Positions 48,675-57,975 of a stretch of 64,000 bases of DNA are shown in pieces. Under the pieces are notes generated by a model that worked only from the letters and a program-made list of their open reading frames with translations, was not told the DNA's origin and made no database searches. Numbering within the stretch: the stretch's first letter is position 1; every line of letters starts with the position of its first letter. The DNA lies in assembly GCF_036010485.1 (NCBI RefSeq), contig NZ_CP108568.1, positions 1,302,001 to 1,366,000 of the forward strand, in the 5' to 3' direction. The translations under genes and the position numbers were made by a program. This DNA is from Streptomyces sp. NBC_01198. GTDB lineage: Bacteria; Actinomycetota; Actinomycetes; Streptomycetales; Streptomycetaceae.

Positions 48675-49649
48675 ATGCGACGAGTCCGCTACTACGAATA
48701 CGGCGATCCGGACGTCCTCACGATCGAGGAGGCCGAAATCCCCACGCCGGGGCCGGGCCAGGTGCTCATCCGGGCCGAGGCGATCGGGGCCAACTTCGTC
48801 GACACCAAGTTCCGACGCGGGCCGTCCAGCGGGGCGATCTTCCAGCGTCCCCTGCCCGGCAAACTCACCGGCGACGTGGCGGGCACCGTCGAAGCCGTCG
48901 GACCCGGCGTCGACACACAGAAGGTCGGCCGACGAGTCGCAGGGCTGGCCGAGGACGCGTTCGCCGACTACATCGTCGCCGACGCGCAATGGCTCGCCCC
49001 GATACCCGACGGACTCGACCTCGGTGCAGCCAGCATGCTGCCCATGGGCGCCCCGGTCGCACTCCGGACCCTGCGTACCGGCCGGCTTGCGCCGGGTGAG
49101 ACGGTACTGATCCACGCTGCGGCCGGCGGTATCGGCCATCTGGCCGTACAACTCGCCAAACTGCTCGGCGCCGGCATGGTCATCGCCACCGCCGGCTCAC
49201 CGGCCAAACTCGACTTCGCCCGCAAGTGCGGCGCCGACATCGCCATCGACTACAGCCACAGCGACTGGCCCGACCAGGTCCGCAAGGCCGCACCGCGAGG
49301 CGTGGACGTCGTTCTCGACTCCGTCGGCGGCGAGACCCTGCAGCGGAGCTTCGACGTACTGGCTCCGTTCGGCCGGATCGTCATCTACGGAGCTGCCAGC
49401 GGCGAGCTGGCCAGCCTGCCTGTCACCAAGCTCTTCGCCCTGAAGTCCGTGGCCGGGTTCTCGCTCATCGCATGGCGCGCAGCCGACCCCGAGCAGGCCC
49501 GCCGGGAAATGACCGAGGTCGCCGAATACTCCACCGCCGGGCAACTGCACACCGCCGTGCACGCCCGCCTCCCGCTCGCCGAGGCAGCCGCAGCACACCG
49601 GCTGCTCGAAGACCGGTCTCACCTCGGCCGCGTCCTCCTCGTGCCCTAG
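48675..49649 (+). CDS. zinc-independent medium-chain alcohol dehydrogenase/quinone oxidoreductase
   Basis: A 324-residue MDR-family enzyme. The N-terminal GroES-like domain reads YYEYGDPDVLTIEEAEIPTP and GANFVDTKFRRG. The Rossmann motif is VLIHAAAGGIGHLAVQLAKLLGA and the end is HLGRVLLVP. The usual Cys/His zinc ligands of alcohol dehydrogenases are absent, as in QOR-type quinone oxidoreductases that use NADPH. It is divergent from, and probably repressed by, the TetR protein upstream. Its stop overlaps the convergent membrane-protein gene by 4 bp. Confidence 0.92.
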   Translation: MRRVRYYEYGDPDVLTIEEAEIPTPGPGQVLIRAEAIGANFVDTKFRRGPSSGAIFQRPLPGKLTGDVAGTVEAVGPGVDTQKVGRRVAGLAEDAFADYIVADAQWLAPIPDGLDLGAASMLPMGAPVALRTLRTGRLAPGETVLIHAAAGGIGHLAVQLAKLLGAGMVIATAGSPAKLDFARKCGADIAIDYSHSDWPDQVRKAAPRGVDVVLDSVGGETLQRSFDVLAPFGRIVIYGAASGELASLPVTKLFALKSVAGFSLIAWRAADPEQARREMTEVAEYSTAGQLHTAVHARLPLAEAAAAHRLLEDRSHLGRVLLVP

Positions 49650-50131
49650 CCGACGCCGGTGGTGGGGCTGTTGATCGGCCGCGGGCGATCGTTGCAGCCA
49701 GCGGGGTAGTAGGTGTGCACGGCCTGCCCGGTGAGCACCAAGTAGTCCACGCACACGTAGCGGCGGTGTGTGACGCCGGTTCCCGGGAGTTCCTCGGTGT
49801 AGGGGAATGCCACCGCCGGGTCCCCTGAGTCGTCATCCAGTCTCAGGCCCGTCAGTACGCCGCCGCCCGCGACGGCCGATCGGGCCTCCGGTTCGGTCAG
49901 GGTCCCGTCGCGGTCGACCTGCGCCAGGGCGTGCGCCGTCTGCTCGGCCGCCTTTACGGCGGATCGCGTCTCGGCGCTGTGGGGCTTGGGGTCGTGCGGC
50001 GAGAGGCCGCCAGACAGCGTGCGCAGAAGCCACGTCCCGATGAGCAGAATCACCAGGCAGAGGGCACCACCCACCCACACGACCGCCCGCGGTGAGCGGC
50101 CGGGCGTGCGGGTGGGCCGTAATTGCGTCAT
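49646..50131 (-). CDS. small membrane-anchored protein of unknown function
   Basis: A 161-residue protein with a basic N-terminus, one transmembrane segment (AVVWVGGALCLVILLIGTWLL, residues about 16-36) and an extracytoplasmic domain. That domain has two Cys residues (YVCVDYLVLTG and YYPAGCNDRP). I do not recognise the family. Coding bias is good and the ATG at 50131 is plausible. It is convergent with the oxidoreductase gene, with a 4-bp overlap of the 3' ends. Confidence 0.75.
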   Translation of the reverse strand: MTQLRPTRTPGRSPRAVVWVGGALCLVILLIGTWLLRTLSGGLSPHDPKPHSAETRSAVKAAEQTAHALAQVDRDGTLTEPEARSAVAGGGVLTGLRLDDDSGDPAVAFPYTEELPGTGVTHRRYVCVDYLVLTGQAVHTYYPAGCNDRPRPINSPTTGVG

Positions 50132-50249
50132 CCTCCAGCGTATCCGGTGGTGTTGGCCAACTCCTGGTCGACCGACTCCGCGTAGCCGGCGGTTCCCGAC
50201 GCGTTGGGATGGGCTCGTCAGGCGGCCGTCCCGTCACCTGCGACCCGCG

Positions 50250-50328
50250 CGAAGCAACACCGTCGAACGCGGCATTCGACAAGATCAAGGCCTCGCCACG
50301 CGCTACGACAAGGCACCCGACAACTAGG
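50250..50328 (+). pseudogene. IS5-family transposase 3' end scrap
   Basis: RSNTVERGIRQDQGLATRYDKAPDN and a stop match the C-terminal NTVERCINRLKQWRGLATRYD of the IS5 element at 60357-61177, with a small internal deletion. Only about 26 codons remain. Confidence 0.65.
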
Positions 50329-50394
50329 AGGCCGGACTCCACCTCCGCGGATCGATCATGTGGCTGAAGCTCCTCACAACAACCACGTGATCCG

Positions 50395-51065
50395 AACCAC
50401 GAACAGCACCTGGGAGTTCCTGCCGCCTGAGTTGGGGTACGGCTCGGGGAGCACGTGCCGGCGCAGGCTGCGGGACTGGCACCAGGCTGGTGTGTGCCAG
50501 GCATTGCACGAACTGCTCGCTGAGTTACGGGCGGCTGGCCGGTTGGACTTTCCGCGGGCCGCGGTGGACGGCTCGCATCTGCGGGCAATGAAGGGCGGTG
50601 CGAAGACCGGGCCGTCTCCGGTGGACCGGGGCAGGAGCGGCAGCAAGCACAATGTGATCGTGGAAGCGCATGGCATCACGCTCGCCGCCACGCTGACCGG
50701 CGGCAGTCGCCACGAGGTCACCCACCTCATAACCCTGGTCCAAGCCGTGCCGCCCCTCAGGGGCAAGCGCAGGCGTCCCCGCCGGCGCCCCACCGCTGTG
50801 TACGCCAACCGCGGCTACGATTTACGACTCCTACCGCCGCGAACTGCGCGGCCCGGGCATCCGACCGGTCATCGCTCGCCGCGGGACCGAGCACGGCTCC
50901 GGCCTGGGCGTCCACCGCTGGGTCGTCGAAGCCGCCTTCGCGCTCCTGCACTGGTTCCGCCCTCTGCGCACCCGCTGGGAGATCCGCGACGACCTCCACG
51001 AAGCCTTCCTCAGCCTCAGCGGCGCCATCATCTGCTGGCGCCGCCTGAAGACCTCCGCTTGCTAG
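50395..51065 (+). pseudogene. IS5-family transposase, 5'-truncated and frameshifted
   Basis: The first frame encodes ELGYGSGSTCRRRLRDWHQA, AAVDGSHLRAMKGGAKTGPS, SKHNVIVEAHGITLAATLTG and YANRGYD. A frameshift near 50820 is required to continue into IARRGTEHGSGLGVHRWVVE and RPLRTRWEIRDDLHEAFLSL, which ends at TAG 51063-51065. The N-terminal quarter is missing. The DDE pattern is visible (AAVDGS, NRGYD, VVEAAF) but split, so it is inactive. Its end touches the stop of the convergent LysR gene. Confidence 0.75.
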
Positions 51066-51979
51066 GAGTCCGAAGGCGGTTTCTGCAGGCAGGCAGCCTG
51101 GTTCTGCAGCGCTGTCACCATCGCCTGTGTCTGAGCGGAAGGGTGCGGCCGGGTCACGGTGACGGTCGCGCGGCCGGGCCAGTAGGTGTCGGTGACGGCC
51201 ACCGCTCGTACGCCTGTCGGCAGGGCCGGTAGGGCCAGGTCGGGGATGACCGTGATGCCCAGTCCGGCCGCGACCAGGCTGAGGCGTGTCGACCAGCTGC
51301 GCGCGGTGTGGACGATGTGGGGGTCCGACAGGGTCGGCCAGGCTCCGAACTGCGGCTCACCCGCCGCGCCGTCCCCGGCGATCCAGTGCTCCTGGGCCAG
51401 GTCCGGCACGGTGATGCCGGCGTGGCCCGCGAACCGGTGCGTGTCCGGGACGACCACCAGAAGGTCGCCCTGGAGCACGGTGGTCTGCCGGAGTTCGCTC
51501 AGGTCGTAGTCCGGCAGGCCGTGGCCGACCCCGATGACCGCCATGTCCAGCCGGCCCATCCGTAGCCGCCGGAGCAGGGCGGGCGTAGAGGCCTCCTCCA
51601 GGAGCACGGCGAGACCTGGATGGCCGGAGGTCACCTGCGCCATCGCTCGCGGGACCAATGCCATGGCGGCGGTGGGGTAGGCGCCGATCGTGAGGCGCCC
51701 TGCGAGCCGGTCGCGCAGGCCGGCGAGCTCCAGCTCGGTCGCCGCCACGTCGGCGAGAACCTCCGTCGCGCGGCGGACGAGCACCTGGCCTGCCGGTGTG
51801 AGCGCTACGCCGCGTCGTGTGCGGTCGAAGATCGGCGCTCCGGCTGCCGCCTCCATGGCAGCGACCTGGCGGGAGACGCCCGACTGTGTGTAACCGAGCA
51901 TCTCGGCGGCCCGGGTGAACGATCCCGCGGTGGCGACCTGGTGAACGACGCGGAAGCCAGTAAGGGTGAACTCTGCCAT
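51062..51979 (-). CDS. LysR-family transcriptional regulator
   Basis: A 305-residue regulator: helix-turn-helix GSFTRAAEMLGYTQSGVSRQ with VAAMEAAAGAPIFDR, then an effector domain beginning GRLTIGAYPTAAMALVPRAM. It is divergent from the SnoaL-like gene, the classic arrangement for LysR control of the neighbouring gene. The stop overlaps the remnant IS5 transposase end by 4 bp, so the last residues may have been altered by that insertion. Confidence 0.92.
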   Translation of the reverse strand: MAEFTLTGFRVVHQVATAGSFTRAAEMLGYTQSGVSRQVAAMEAAAGAPIFDRTRRGVALTPAGQVLVRRATEVLADVAATELELAGLRDRLAGRLTIGAYPTAAMALVPRAMAQVTSGHPGLAVLLEEASTPALLRRLRMGRLDMAVIGVGHGLPDYDLSELRQTTVLQGDLLVVVPDTHRFAGHAGITVPDLAQEHWIAGDGAAGEPQFGAWPTLSDPHIVHTARSWSTRLSLVAAGLGITVIPDLALPALPTGVRAVAVTDTYWPGRATVTVTRPHPSAQTQAMVTALQNQAACLQKPPSDS

Positions 51980-52066
51980 GGTCCGAACCTAACATGCGCA
52001 TCTGTCATGGAAGGGGTGCCAGATCATCGCTTGACCGCATGGCTGGAGGGCGCACAGGCTGGTGGC

Positions 52067-52516
52067 ATGACACAGCAATTCACTCGTGACGAACTCGTGG
52101 CACGCCTCGTCCGGGCCGGCGAACTGGAAGTGTCGGGCGAGGATCTGGACGAGACCGCCACGTACTTCGACACTGAGAAGTTCCGCTTCCACGGGCCGGA
52201 CGGCTTCGAGTCCGACTTCGCCGGGCTCAACGACTACTTCGCGTCGGTACGCGAGGCATTCGACGATCGGTCGATACGGCGCGGCATCGTGGTCGCCGAA
52301 GGTGACCACCTGGCCTGCCAGACGTGGATCGAAGGCACATTCACCCGTGAGTTCACCCAGTCACCGGTCGGCCCGCTGCCACCCAACGGCAAACGCGTCG
52401 TGTTCGACCTGATCAACATCTTCCGCTTCGACGACCGGGGACGCCTCATCGAGGAGTGGGCGCGCGTCGACAATCGCGGAGTCTTGCGCCAGCTGGACGC
52501 CGAAGGAAGCTATTAG
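52067..52516 (+). CDS. SnoaL-like (NTF2-fold) protein
   Basis: A 149-residue protein of the SnoaL/ester-cyclase-like NTF2 superfamily. FRFHGPDGFESDFAGLNDYF, GDHLACQTWIEGTFTREFTQ and VVFDLINIFRFDDRGRLIEE with WARVDN show the fold's conserved strands and the C-terminal W-x-x-x-D pattern. Members are cyclases, isomerases or catalytically silent binding proteins. The ATG at 52067 has a GGTGG-like ribosome site. It is divergent from a LysR gene that probably regulates it. Confidence 0.85.
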   Translation: MTQQFTRDELVARLVRAGELEVSGEDLDETATYFDTEKFRFHGPDGFESDFAGLNDYFASVREAFDDRSIRRGIVVAEGDHLACQTWIEGTFTREFTQSPVGPLPPNGKRVVFDLINIFRFDDRGRLIEEWARVDNRGVLRQLDAEGSY

Positions 52517-52675
52517 CCGGACGGCCACCGAGGGGTGAGGCCGACAGCGACGACGCACAGCGAGAACGCCGCCACCAGCGGTGTGACCGTGGTATGGATG
52601 AGCATCGCGGCGAACAGTCGGACGGTGGGAGCCTCGGCGTCCAGAGGGACCAAGGGTCTCGACAGGACAGTCTGC

Positions 52676-52784
52676 CGTCTTCGCGCTCCTGCGCTGCTTC
52701 CGCCGCCTGCGCACCCGCTGGAACATCCGCGAAGCTTTCCTCACCCTCGGCCGCAGCATCATTTGGTGGCGCCGACTGAAGAGC
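52676..52784 (+). pseudogene. IS5-family transposase C-terminal scrap
   Basis: FALLRCFRRLRTRWNIREAF followed by LTLGRSIIWWRRLKSS matches the C-terminus of IS5-type transposases, related to the segment at 50940-51060. It abuts the truncation point of the IS701 copy at 52785, suggesting an IS5 insertion or a recombination that removed the IS701 3' end. Confidence 0.65.
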
Positions 52785-53718
52785 TCGCCCTCGCGCCGGG
52801 TCCGGCGGACAGGCGCCGCCAAGCCTTGGGGCGGGGCCTGGGTGAGGAGGTGGCCGATGCGTGGGCCGTGGACCTGCTGGGATTTGGGGACCGCGACCAC
52901 GTAGGAGAGTCCGGTGTCTTCCAGGAAGCGGCGGAAGCGGGAGTCCTGGCCGTAGGCGGAGTCCGCGGTGACCCAGGCGATCGGCAGAGACGAGGTGAGA
53001 GCGCGCTGGACCATGTCCCGTGCCAGTTCGAGCTTGGTGGCGAACTCGCGCTGGTCGGGGATACGGGCGGCTTTGCAGCGTTCGCGGTCCTGGGTCAAGG
53101 ACCTGGGCAGGCAGAGCTCGCGGTCGACCAGGGCGTGCCCCTTCCTTGAGGCGTAGGCGGCGACGACGCCGATCTGGCGGTTCTCGGTCCTGCCCGCGGT
53201 CCCGGAGTACTGGCGCTGCACGCCGGCGGAGACGGTGCCCTTCTTGATGAAGCCGGTGTCATCGATGATCAGTACTCCGTCAGGGGCACCGAGACGCTCG
53301 GCGACGTAGGCCTGCATGTCGTCACGGACCTGGTCTGCCTCCCAGCGAGCTCCTGCGAGCAGGTGCTGCAGCCGGTGCGGGGCCGAATGGCCTGCGTACT
53401 CGGCCAGTTGCCAGCTGTTCTTGCGGCCCGCCGGGCCAAGAAGCCCGCGCACGTAATCCCGCATCCGCCGCCGGCGTTCGACCCGGCCGAAAGCGAGAAC
53501 CGACCCGGAGGAGCAGGTCGTCGAGTTCCCCGTCCCACGCTTCCGCGAGTAGATCATTGAGCACACCGGTGGGCTGTCCACCGGGCTGCCACCGCATGCG
53601 CCGGGACACACCTTCGTGCGACCTCCCCGCGAAACTGCCTCCCGCCCCGCAGCCGCGCGGCTGCACTCACCGCCACCAGGCCCCTGACCACGACATACGG
53701 AGAACTCCCACTGGAGTA
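52785..53718 (-). pseudogene. IS701-family element copy 1, 3'-truncated
   Basis: Leftward copy of the transposase seen at 56.3-58.9 kb, nearly identical to it. It contains MRDYVRGLLGPAGRKNSWQL, GVLIIDDTGFIKKGT, IGVVAAYASRKGHALVDREL and AWVTADSAYGQDSRFRRF. Sequence identity ends at 52785 in RRTREG, so the catalytic C-terminal third is lost. It also carries the same frameshift near its start as copy 2 (53.49 kb). The terminal end CTGGAGTA (53711-53718) is followed by CTAG (53719-53722), the family's target sequence. Confidence 0.85.
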
Positions 53719-53722
53719 CTAG

Positions 53723-54125
53723 GACGGTCGTCCGGAATGCAGTGCCTGCTGTACCAGGCCGTCTGGACGAGGAGGCCGCCAGTGACGTGGTCTGCTCTTT
53801 CGCCGTGCGCCACCTGGCCGCGCGCGGTGCGGTCCTGGTCTTCGACGAGACCGGCCAGGAGAAGAAGGGCATCGCCACTGCCGGGGTGGGCCGCCAGTAC
53901 ACCGGCACGACAGCCGTCGTCGCGGTCTACTGCACCTACGCCAGTCCACTGGGACACTGCTCGATCGACGGCGACCTCTTCGTCCATGAACCCTGGACCA
54001 GGGACCCCGACCGCCGCGAACAGGCTCAGCTGAGAGGGGGCTTCACGTTCCGCACCAAGACCGCCGTCGCTCTGGAACAGGCCCGGCGCGCAGTGGCCGC
54101 CGGCGTCGCGGTCGGCAGGGCGGCA
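53723..54125 (+). pseudogene. second IS701-family transposase, internal fragment
   Basis: VRHLAARGAVLVFDETGQEK, GIATAGVGRQYTGTTAVVAV, YCTYASPLGHCSIDGDLFVH and FRTKTAVALEQARRAVAAGV are those of a different IS701-type transposase group from copy 1. The frame decays after about 54120 and has no proper start, since it begins next to the CTAG end of copy 1. The first catalytic Asp (VFDETG) is present and the rest of the core is missing. Confidence 0.7.
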
Positions 54126-54294
54126 GGGCGGCAGGCGACGAGGTCACCGCCCCCAGCGCCCACCGATGGGGGCAGCCGGCGAGCGAGAGTTGGTCCGGCT
54201 ATCTCGCCGCACGCCACGGACGTGACGGACAAGGCGAACGGTCCGGCCACTTCCACGCTGCTGACGAAGGAGCGCAGGCAAACTGCTTCGGCAG

Positions 54295-55026
54295 TCAGGA
54301 CAGTTTGCGCACCTGCGGGACCGTCACGGCCGTCATCGCCGCCAGGGGCACCCTGCTGCCAACCGGCAATCCCTCGGCCACGAAGTAGGCGACAACGTCC
54401 CCACGGCGGACCAGCCACACGTCGTTCGACTCGAGCGAACCTTCCACGGTGTTCGTCAGGACCACACCGGCCGCTTGCTGCCCACCGCCGGCCCGGTTGT
54501 CGGGCGCGACGGTAAACCGTGTCCGGGCGCCGTTGAGGACTGCTGAAAAGCCCGCAGGACATGCCTTGAGGGCGGTCTGGACTCCGTCAATCGCCAGCAC
54601 AGCGTCACTGTCTCGGTAGGCGACAAGGGCAGTCCGAACTCCCGCAGCCCCGGCACCGGCACCCGTCGCGATCACCACCTGGTTCACGGTCGCCGCAGGC
54701 GAACCGGCGGACGCGGAAGTGAACAGCAGCGAGTCCACCAGTGGCTGGCATGCAGCGTCGTCCGCGGTCACCTTCGCCCGCGGAGTGGTGTTCTGGGAAG
54801 ACACCAGAGATCCTGCCGGAAGATCCGACTCCGAAATGAGCATTCCGGTCAACTGCGCGCGGGTGGGCACCCTGGAGGCCCCGACGCTGGCCGACCCGTG
54901 AGTCGACGTCGGCGCCGACGCGTGCGGCACATCCTTCCCGCCCCCATCTGCGGAGCTGGAGCAAGCTGCGGAACTCAACACCGCAGACGCTGCAATGAGC
55001 ACCTTCACACACCGAGCCTTGAACAC
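54295..55026 (-). CDS. secreted lipoprotein of unknown function
   Basis: A 243-residue predicted lipoprotein. From the GTG at 55026 (GGTGGGG upstream) the signal sequence KVLIAASAVLSSAACSSSAD contains a lipobox ending in Cys. A Ser/Thr-rich spacer leads to a soluble domain (LTGMLISESDLPAGSLVSSQ, DDAACQPLVDSLL, VWLVRRGDVVAYFVAEGLP). The SDLPxG and AACQPL motifs are widespread in actinobacterial sensor-like lipoproteins of unknown role. It lies between two IS701 copies in inverted orientation. Confidence 0.82.
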   Translation of the reverse strand: MFKARCVKVLIAASAVLSSAACSSSADGGGKDVPHASAPTSTHGSASVGASRVPTRAQLTGMLISESDLPAGSLVSSQNTTPRAKVTADDAACQPLVDSLLFTSASAGSPAATVNQVVIATGAGAGAAGVRTALVAYRDSDAVLAIDGVQTALKACPAGFSAVLNGARTRFTVAPDNRAGGGQQAAGVVLTNTVEGSLESNDVWLVRRGDVVAYFVAEGLPVGSRVPLAAMTAVTVPQVRKLS

Positions 55027-55245
55027 CGCACCCCACCCTGACCCCGAAACCGATTGACCAGCGTCCAAGCGGCGCTTGCCGCTGGACATCCTCGCAGGTC
55101 GCACCCGCCTACGAACAACGACTGGGACAGCACGGCCGCCTCGTCTGCAGCGGCCGCCGCGACGAGAGGAACCACAGCGTGCGCGTACTCCCAGGCTCAG
55201 ACCTTCTGCGAATTGCGCACGGTGCGAATACTGCCCCTCCACCAG

Positions 55246-55574
55246 TCGGGTGGAAGAGACCTTCCAAGCCGAGAAGGGCTTGGCCGGACTGGACGAGCAT
55301 CAAGTCCGCCGCTACTCGTCCTGGATCCGCTGGGTCACTCTGGCCATGCTCGCCCACGCCTTCCTCACCGTCGTTCGGGCCGACGAACCCGCCGGCACGA
55401 TGCTCCTGACGGGCTGATCCCGCTGTCCTGCAACGAGATCCAGTGACTCTTCATCACCCTGGGCCGTCCGGCCCGACCACACGGCCGCACACCGGCTCGA
55501 CTGGTCCCGCTGGCGACGACGCCACCAAGCCCGAGCACGCCCCTGCCACTACCAACGACAGGCAGCCACCACAT
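55246..55574 (+). pseudogene. IS701-family transposase C-terminal fragment
   Basis: VEETFQAEKGLAGLDEHQVR followed by RYSSWIRWVTLAMLAHAFLT is the typical C-terminal catalytic-Glu region. Frameshifts lead into LIPLSCNEIQ and TAAHRLDWSRWRRRHQARAR, the usual end of this transposase group. It may be the distal part of the fragment at 53723-54125, split by about 1.1 kb containing the lipoprotein gene. Confidence 0.7.
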
Positions 55575-55759
55575 GAAGATCACGATCTTGCTCGTCGGAG
55601 TCTCCGGGGACGGGAAAGCCGCGCGCGAATTAGACGAGACGGCGAGGGCGTTGCGACGACGGTTGCCCCGTCAGGAGCCTGCGTTCCGACAGAGGAGGCG
55701 ATCGTGCGACGATCCCCCCGGGTGGGGATCACGGCTTCACGGATCAAGGAGTCTCGCTG

Positions 55760-56194
55760 ATGGTCAGTGTGAGTGTGGAGACAGCCGAACGGACAGAGCA
55801 GCGGCTACGCCGTGTGATCGCTCAGGCCGACCTCGTCGTGCACGACGGCGTCTGGTGTTTTCAAGAGTCTCCGGCCGACCAGCCGCCGGCGCTCACCGCC
55901 GAGACGCTGGCAGTCGTTCGGGACCGGGAGAGCTGGAGCCGCCTGGTCCCGCTCACCCAGGAGGGCGACGGCGTCGAGCGCTTCGGAATCTTCTCCTTCC
56001 ACTTCGCCGATCACGTGGACAACAGCGGTTTCGTCGGCTGGCTGGCGACCCACCTCAAGGTTGAGCTGGGGACCGGCGTCTTCGTTGTCTGTGGCAGCAA
56101 CCGCGCTCGCGGCGGCATCTATGACTACTGGGGCTGCCCCATTGACCTGCTGGATCAGGCCATCGCGGTCGTCAGGACGCTCCGAGACAGCTGA
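55760..56194 (+). CDS. DUF6196-family protein
   Basis: A 144-residue protein recognised as the actinobacterial DUF6196 group: AQADLVVHDGVWCFQESPAD, FGIFSFHFADHVDNSGFVGW and GGIYDYWGCPIDLLDQAI. It has no signal peptide or membrane segment, so it is cytoplasmic. CAAGGAG lies 7 nt before the ATG at 55760. Function unknown. It is enclosed by IS701 sequences and is the only intact gene on the plus strand in this part. Confidence 0.8.
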   Translation: MVSVSVETAERTEQRLRRVIAQADLVVHDGVWCFQESPADQPPALTAETLAVVRDRESWSRLVPLTQEGDGVERFGIFSFHFADHVDNSGFVGWLATHLKVELGTGVFVVCGSNRARGGIYDYWGCPIDLLDQAIAVVRTLRDS

Positions 56195-56246
56195 TCTCCA
56201 GGCAGGCGGAGATCCATCCACAAACGGTGAGGATCACGATCTACAG

Positions 56247-56266
56247 CTGGAGTATTGGTACTCCAG
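56247..56266. repeat. head-to-head IS701 terminal sequences
   Basis: CTGGAGTA-TTGG-TACTCCAG: the right-end octamer, a 4-nt centre and the left-end octamer of the IS701 copy that starts at 56259. Elsewhere the same terminal octamer is followed by CTAG, so TTGG may be an altered target duplication. Confidence 0.65.
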
Positions 56267-56310
56267 TGGGAGTTCTCCGTATGTCGTGGTCAGGGGCCTG
56301 GTGGCGGTGA

Positions 56311-57034
56311 GTGCAGCCGCGCGGCTGCGGGGCGGGAGGCAGTTTCGCGGGGAGGTCGCACGAAGGTGTGTCCCGGCGCATGCGGTGGCAGCCCGGTGGA
56401 CAGCCCACCGGTGTGCTCAATGATCTACTCGCGGAAGCGTGGGACGGGGAACTCGACGACCTGCTCCTCCGGGTCGGTTCTCGCTTTCGGCCGGGTCGAA
56501 CGCCGGCGGCGGATGCGGGATTACGTGCGCGGGCTTCTTGGCCCGGCGGGCCGCAAGAACAGCTGGCAACTGGCCGAGTACGCAGGCCATTCGGCCCCGC
56601 ACCGGCTGCAGCACCTGCTCGCAGGAGCTCGCTGGGAGGCAGACCAGGTCCGTGACGACATGCAGGCCTACGTCGCCGAGCGTCTCGGTGCCCCTGACGG
56701 AGTACTGATCATCGATGACACCGGCTTCATCAAGAAGGGCACCGTCTCCGCCGGCGTGCAGCGCCAGTACTCCGGGACCGCGGGCAGGACCGAGAACCGC
56801 CAGATCGGCGTCGTCGCCGCCTACGCCTCAAGGAAGGGGCACGCCCTGGTCGACCGCGAGCTCTGCCTGCCCAGGTCCTTGACCCAGGACCGCGAACGCT
56901 GCTAAGCCGCCCGTATCCCCGACCAGCGCGAGTTCGCCACCAAGCTCGAACTGGCACGGGACATGGTCCAGCGCGCTCTCACCTCGTCTCTGCCGATCGC
57001 CTGGGTCACCGCGGACTCCGCCTACGGCCAGGAC
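56311..57034 (+). pseudogene. IS701-family transposase 5' part (copy 2)
   Basis: VLNDLLAEAWDGELDDLLLR in one frame continues after a +1 shift near 56488 as VERRRRMRDYVRGLLGPAGR. It then gives APDGVLIIDDTGFIKKGT with the first catalytic Asp and IGVVAAYASRKGHALVDREL. An internal TAA at 56903 interrupts RERC-KAA, where copy 1 has an intact Lys codon. The reading resumes to AYGQD at the IS3 insertion site. Confidence 0.85.
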
Positions 57035-57067
57035 TGAAGTTCCCCCCTGATCTTGGACAGCGGATGC

Positions 57068-57970
57068 TTACGCTGCGGGGGTGAGGTCGTGCCGCAATCT
57101 AGCTCGGGTTTCGAGTGGGGTGAGGTACCCGAACTCGGGGTGCTTGCGGAGCCTGGTGCGGTTGTACTCGACTTCGATGAAGCAGAAGACGTCGGCTCGG
57201 GCCGCCTCACGGCTTTCCCAGACGGTGGTGCCGATCTCCGCTTTGAGCAGTCCGAAGAAACTCTCGGCTGCAGCATTATCATAGCATATGCCGGTTCGTC
57301 CCATACTCTGCCTCAGATTCAACTCCCTTATCACGGTGCGAAATTCGCCACTGGTGTACTCGCTGCCGCGGTCGGTGTGCATGATGCAGCCGGGCTGCAG
57401 GCCGCCGCGGCCGGCAGCCATGCGCAGGGCGTCGGTGACCAGTTCGGCGCGGTGGTGGTCGGCCATCGCATACCCGATCACCTCACGGGTCGCCAGGTCG
57501 ATGACCGTGGCCAGGTACCACCAGCCCTCGACCGTGGGGAGATACGTGATGTCGCCCACCAGCTTCCGGCCTGGCTCGTATGCGGTGAAGTCGCGGCCGA
57601 CCAGGTCCGGGGCAGGGGCTGCCTTGGTGTCCTGCTGCGTCAGGTAGCGGCGCCTGCGGCGGGTGACACCGCGAATGTCGCGCTCGCGCATGATCCGCTC
57701 GACCCTTTTCCTGTTGATCGCGAGGCCGCCCCGCCGCAGCTCCGCATGGACGCGCGGGGCGCCGTAGGCACCTCGCGAGGTGGCGTGGATCTCACGGATC
57801 CGGTCGGTCAACCCGTCTTCGGCGCACTGCCGTTCGGCGGCTGCGGGCCGTGAAGCGAGCCAGGCGTAGTAGGTGGAGCGGTGGAAGCTCAGCACTCGGC
57901 ACAGCCGGGCGACGCTGTAGCCATCGGGGTTCTCCTCGGTGGCCTTCTCCGCATCGATGAAGCGGCACAC
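57068..57970 (-). CDS. IS3-family transposase OrfB (integrase core)
   Basis: A 300-residue catalytic subunit. The HTH_21 segment is SVARLCRVLSFHRSTYYAWL. The DDE residues are in VGDITYLPT, MHTDRGSEYTSG and YDNAAAESFFGLLKAE. The C-terminus YNRTRLRKHPEFGYLTPLE is standard. The GTG at 57970 lies 5 nt past the OrfA stop. In this family OrfB is mainly made as an OrfA-OrfB fusion by -1 frameshifting, which I did not map here. Confidence 0.93.
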   Translation of the reverse strand: MCRFIDAEKATEENPDGYSVARLCRVLSFHRSTYYAWLASRPAAAERQCAEDGLTDRIREIHATSRGAYGAPRVHAELRRGGLAINRKRVERIMRERDIRGVTRRRRRYLTQQDTKAAPAPDLVGRDFTAYEPGRKLVGDITYLPTVEGWWYLATVIDLATREVIGYAMADHHRAELVTDALRMAAGRGGLQPGCIMHTDRGSEYTSGEFRTVIRELNLRQSMGRTGICYDNAAAESFFGLLKAEIGTTVWESREAARADVFCFIEVEYNRTRLRKHPEFGYLTPLETRARLRHDLTPAA

Positions 57971-57975
57971 AGCGC

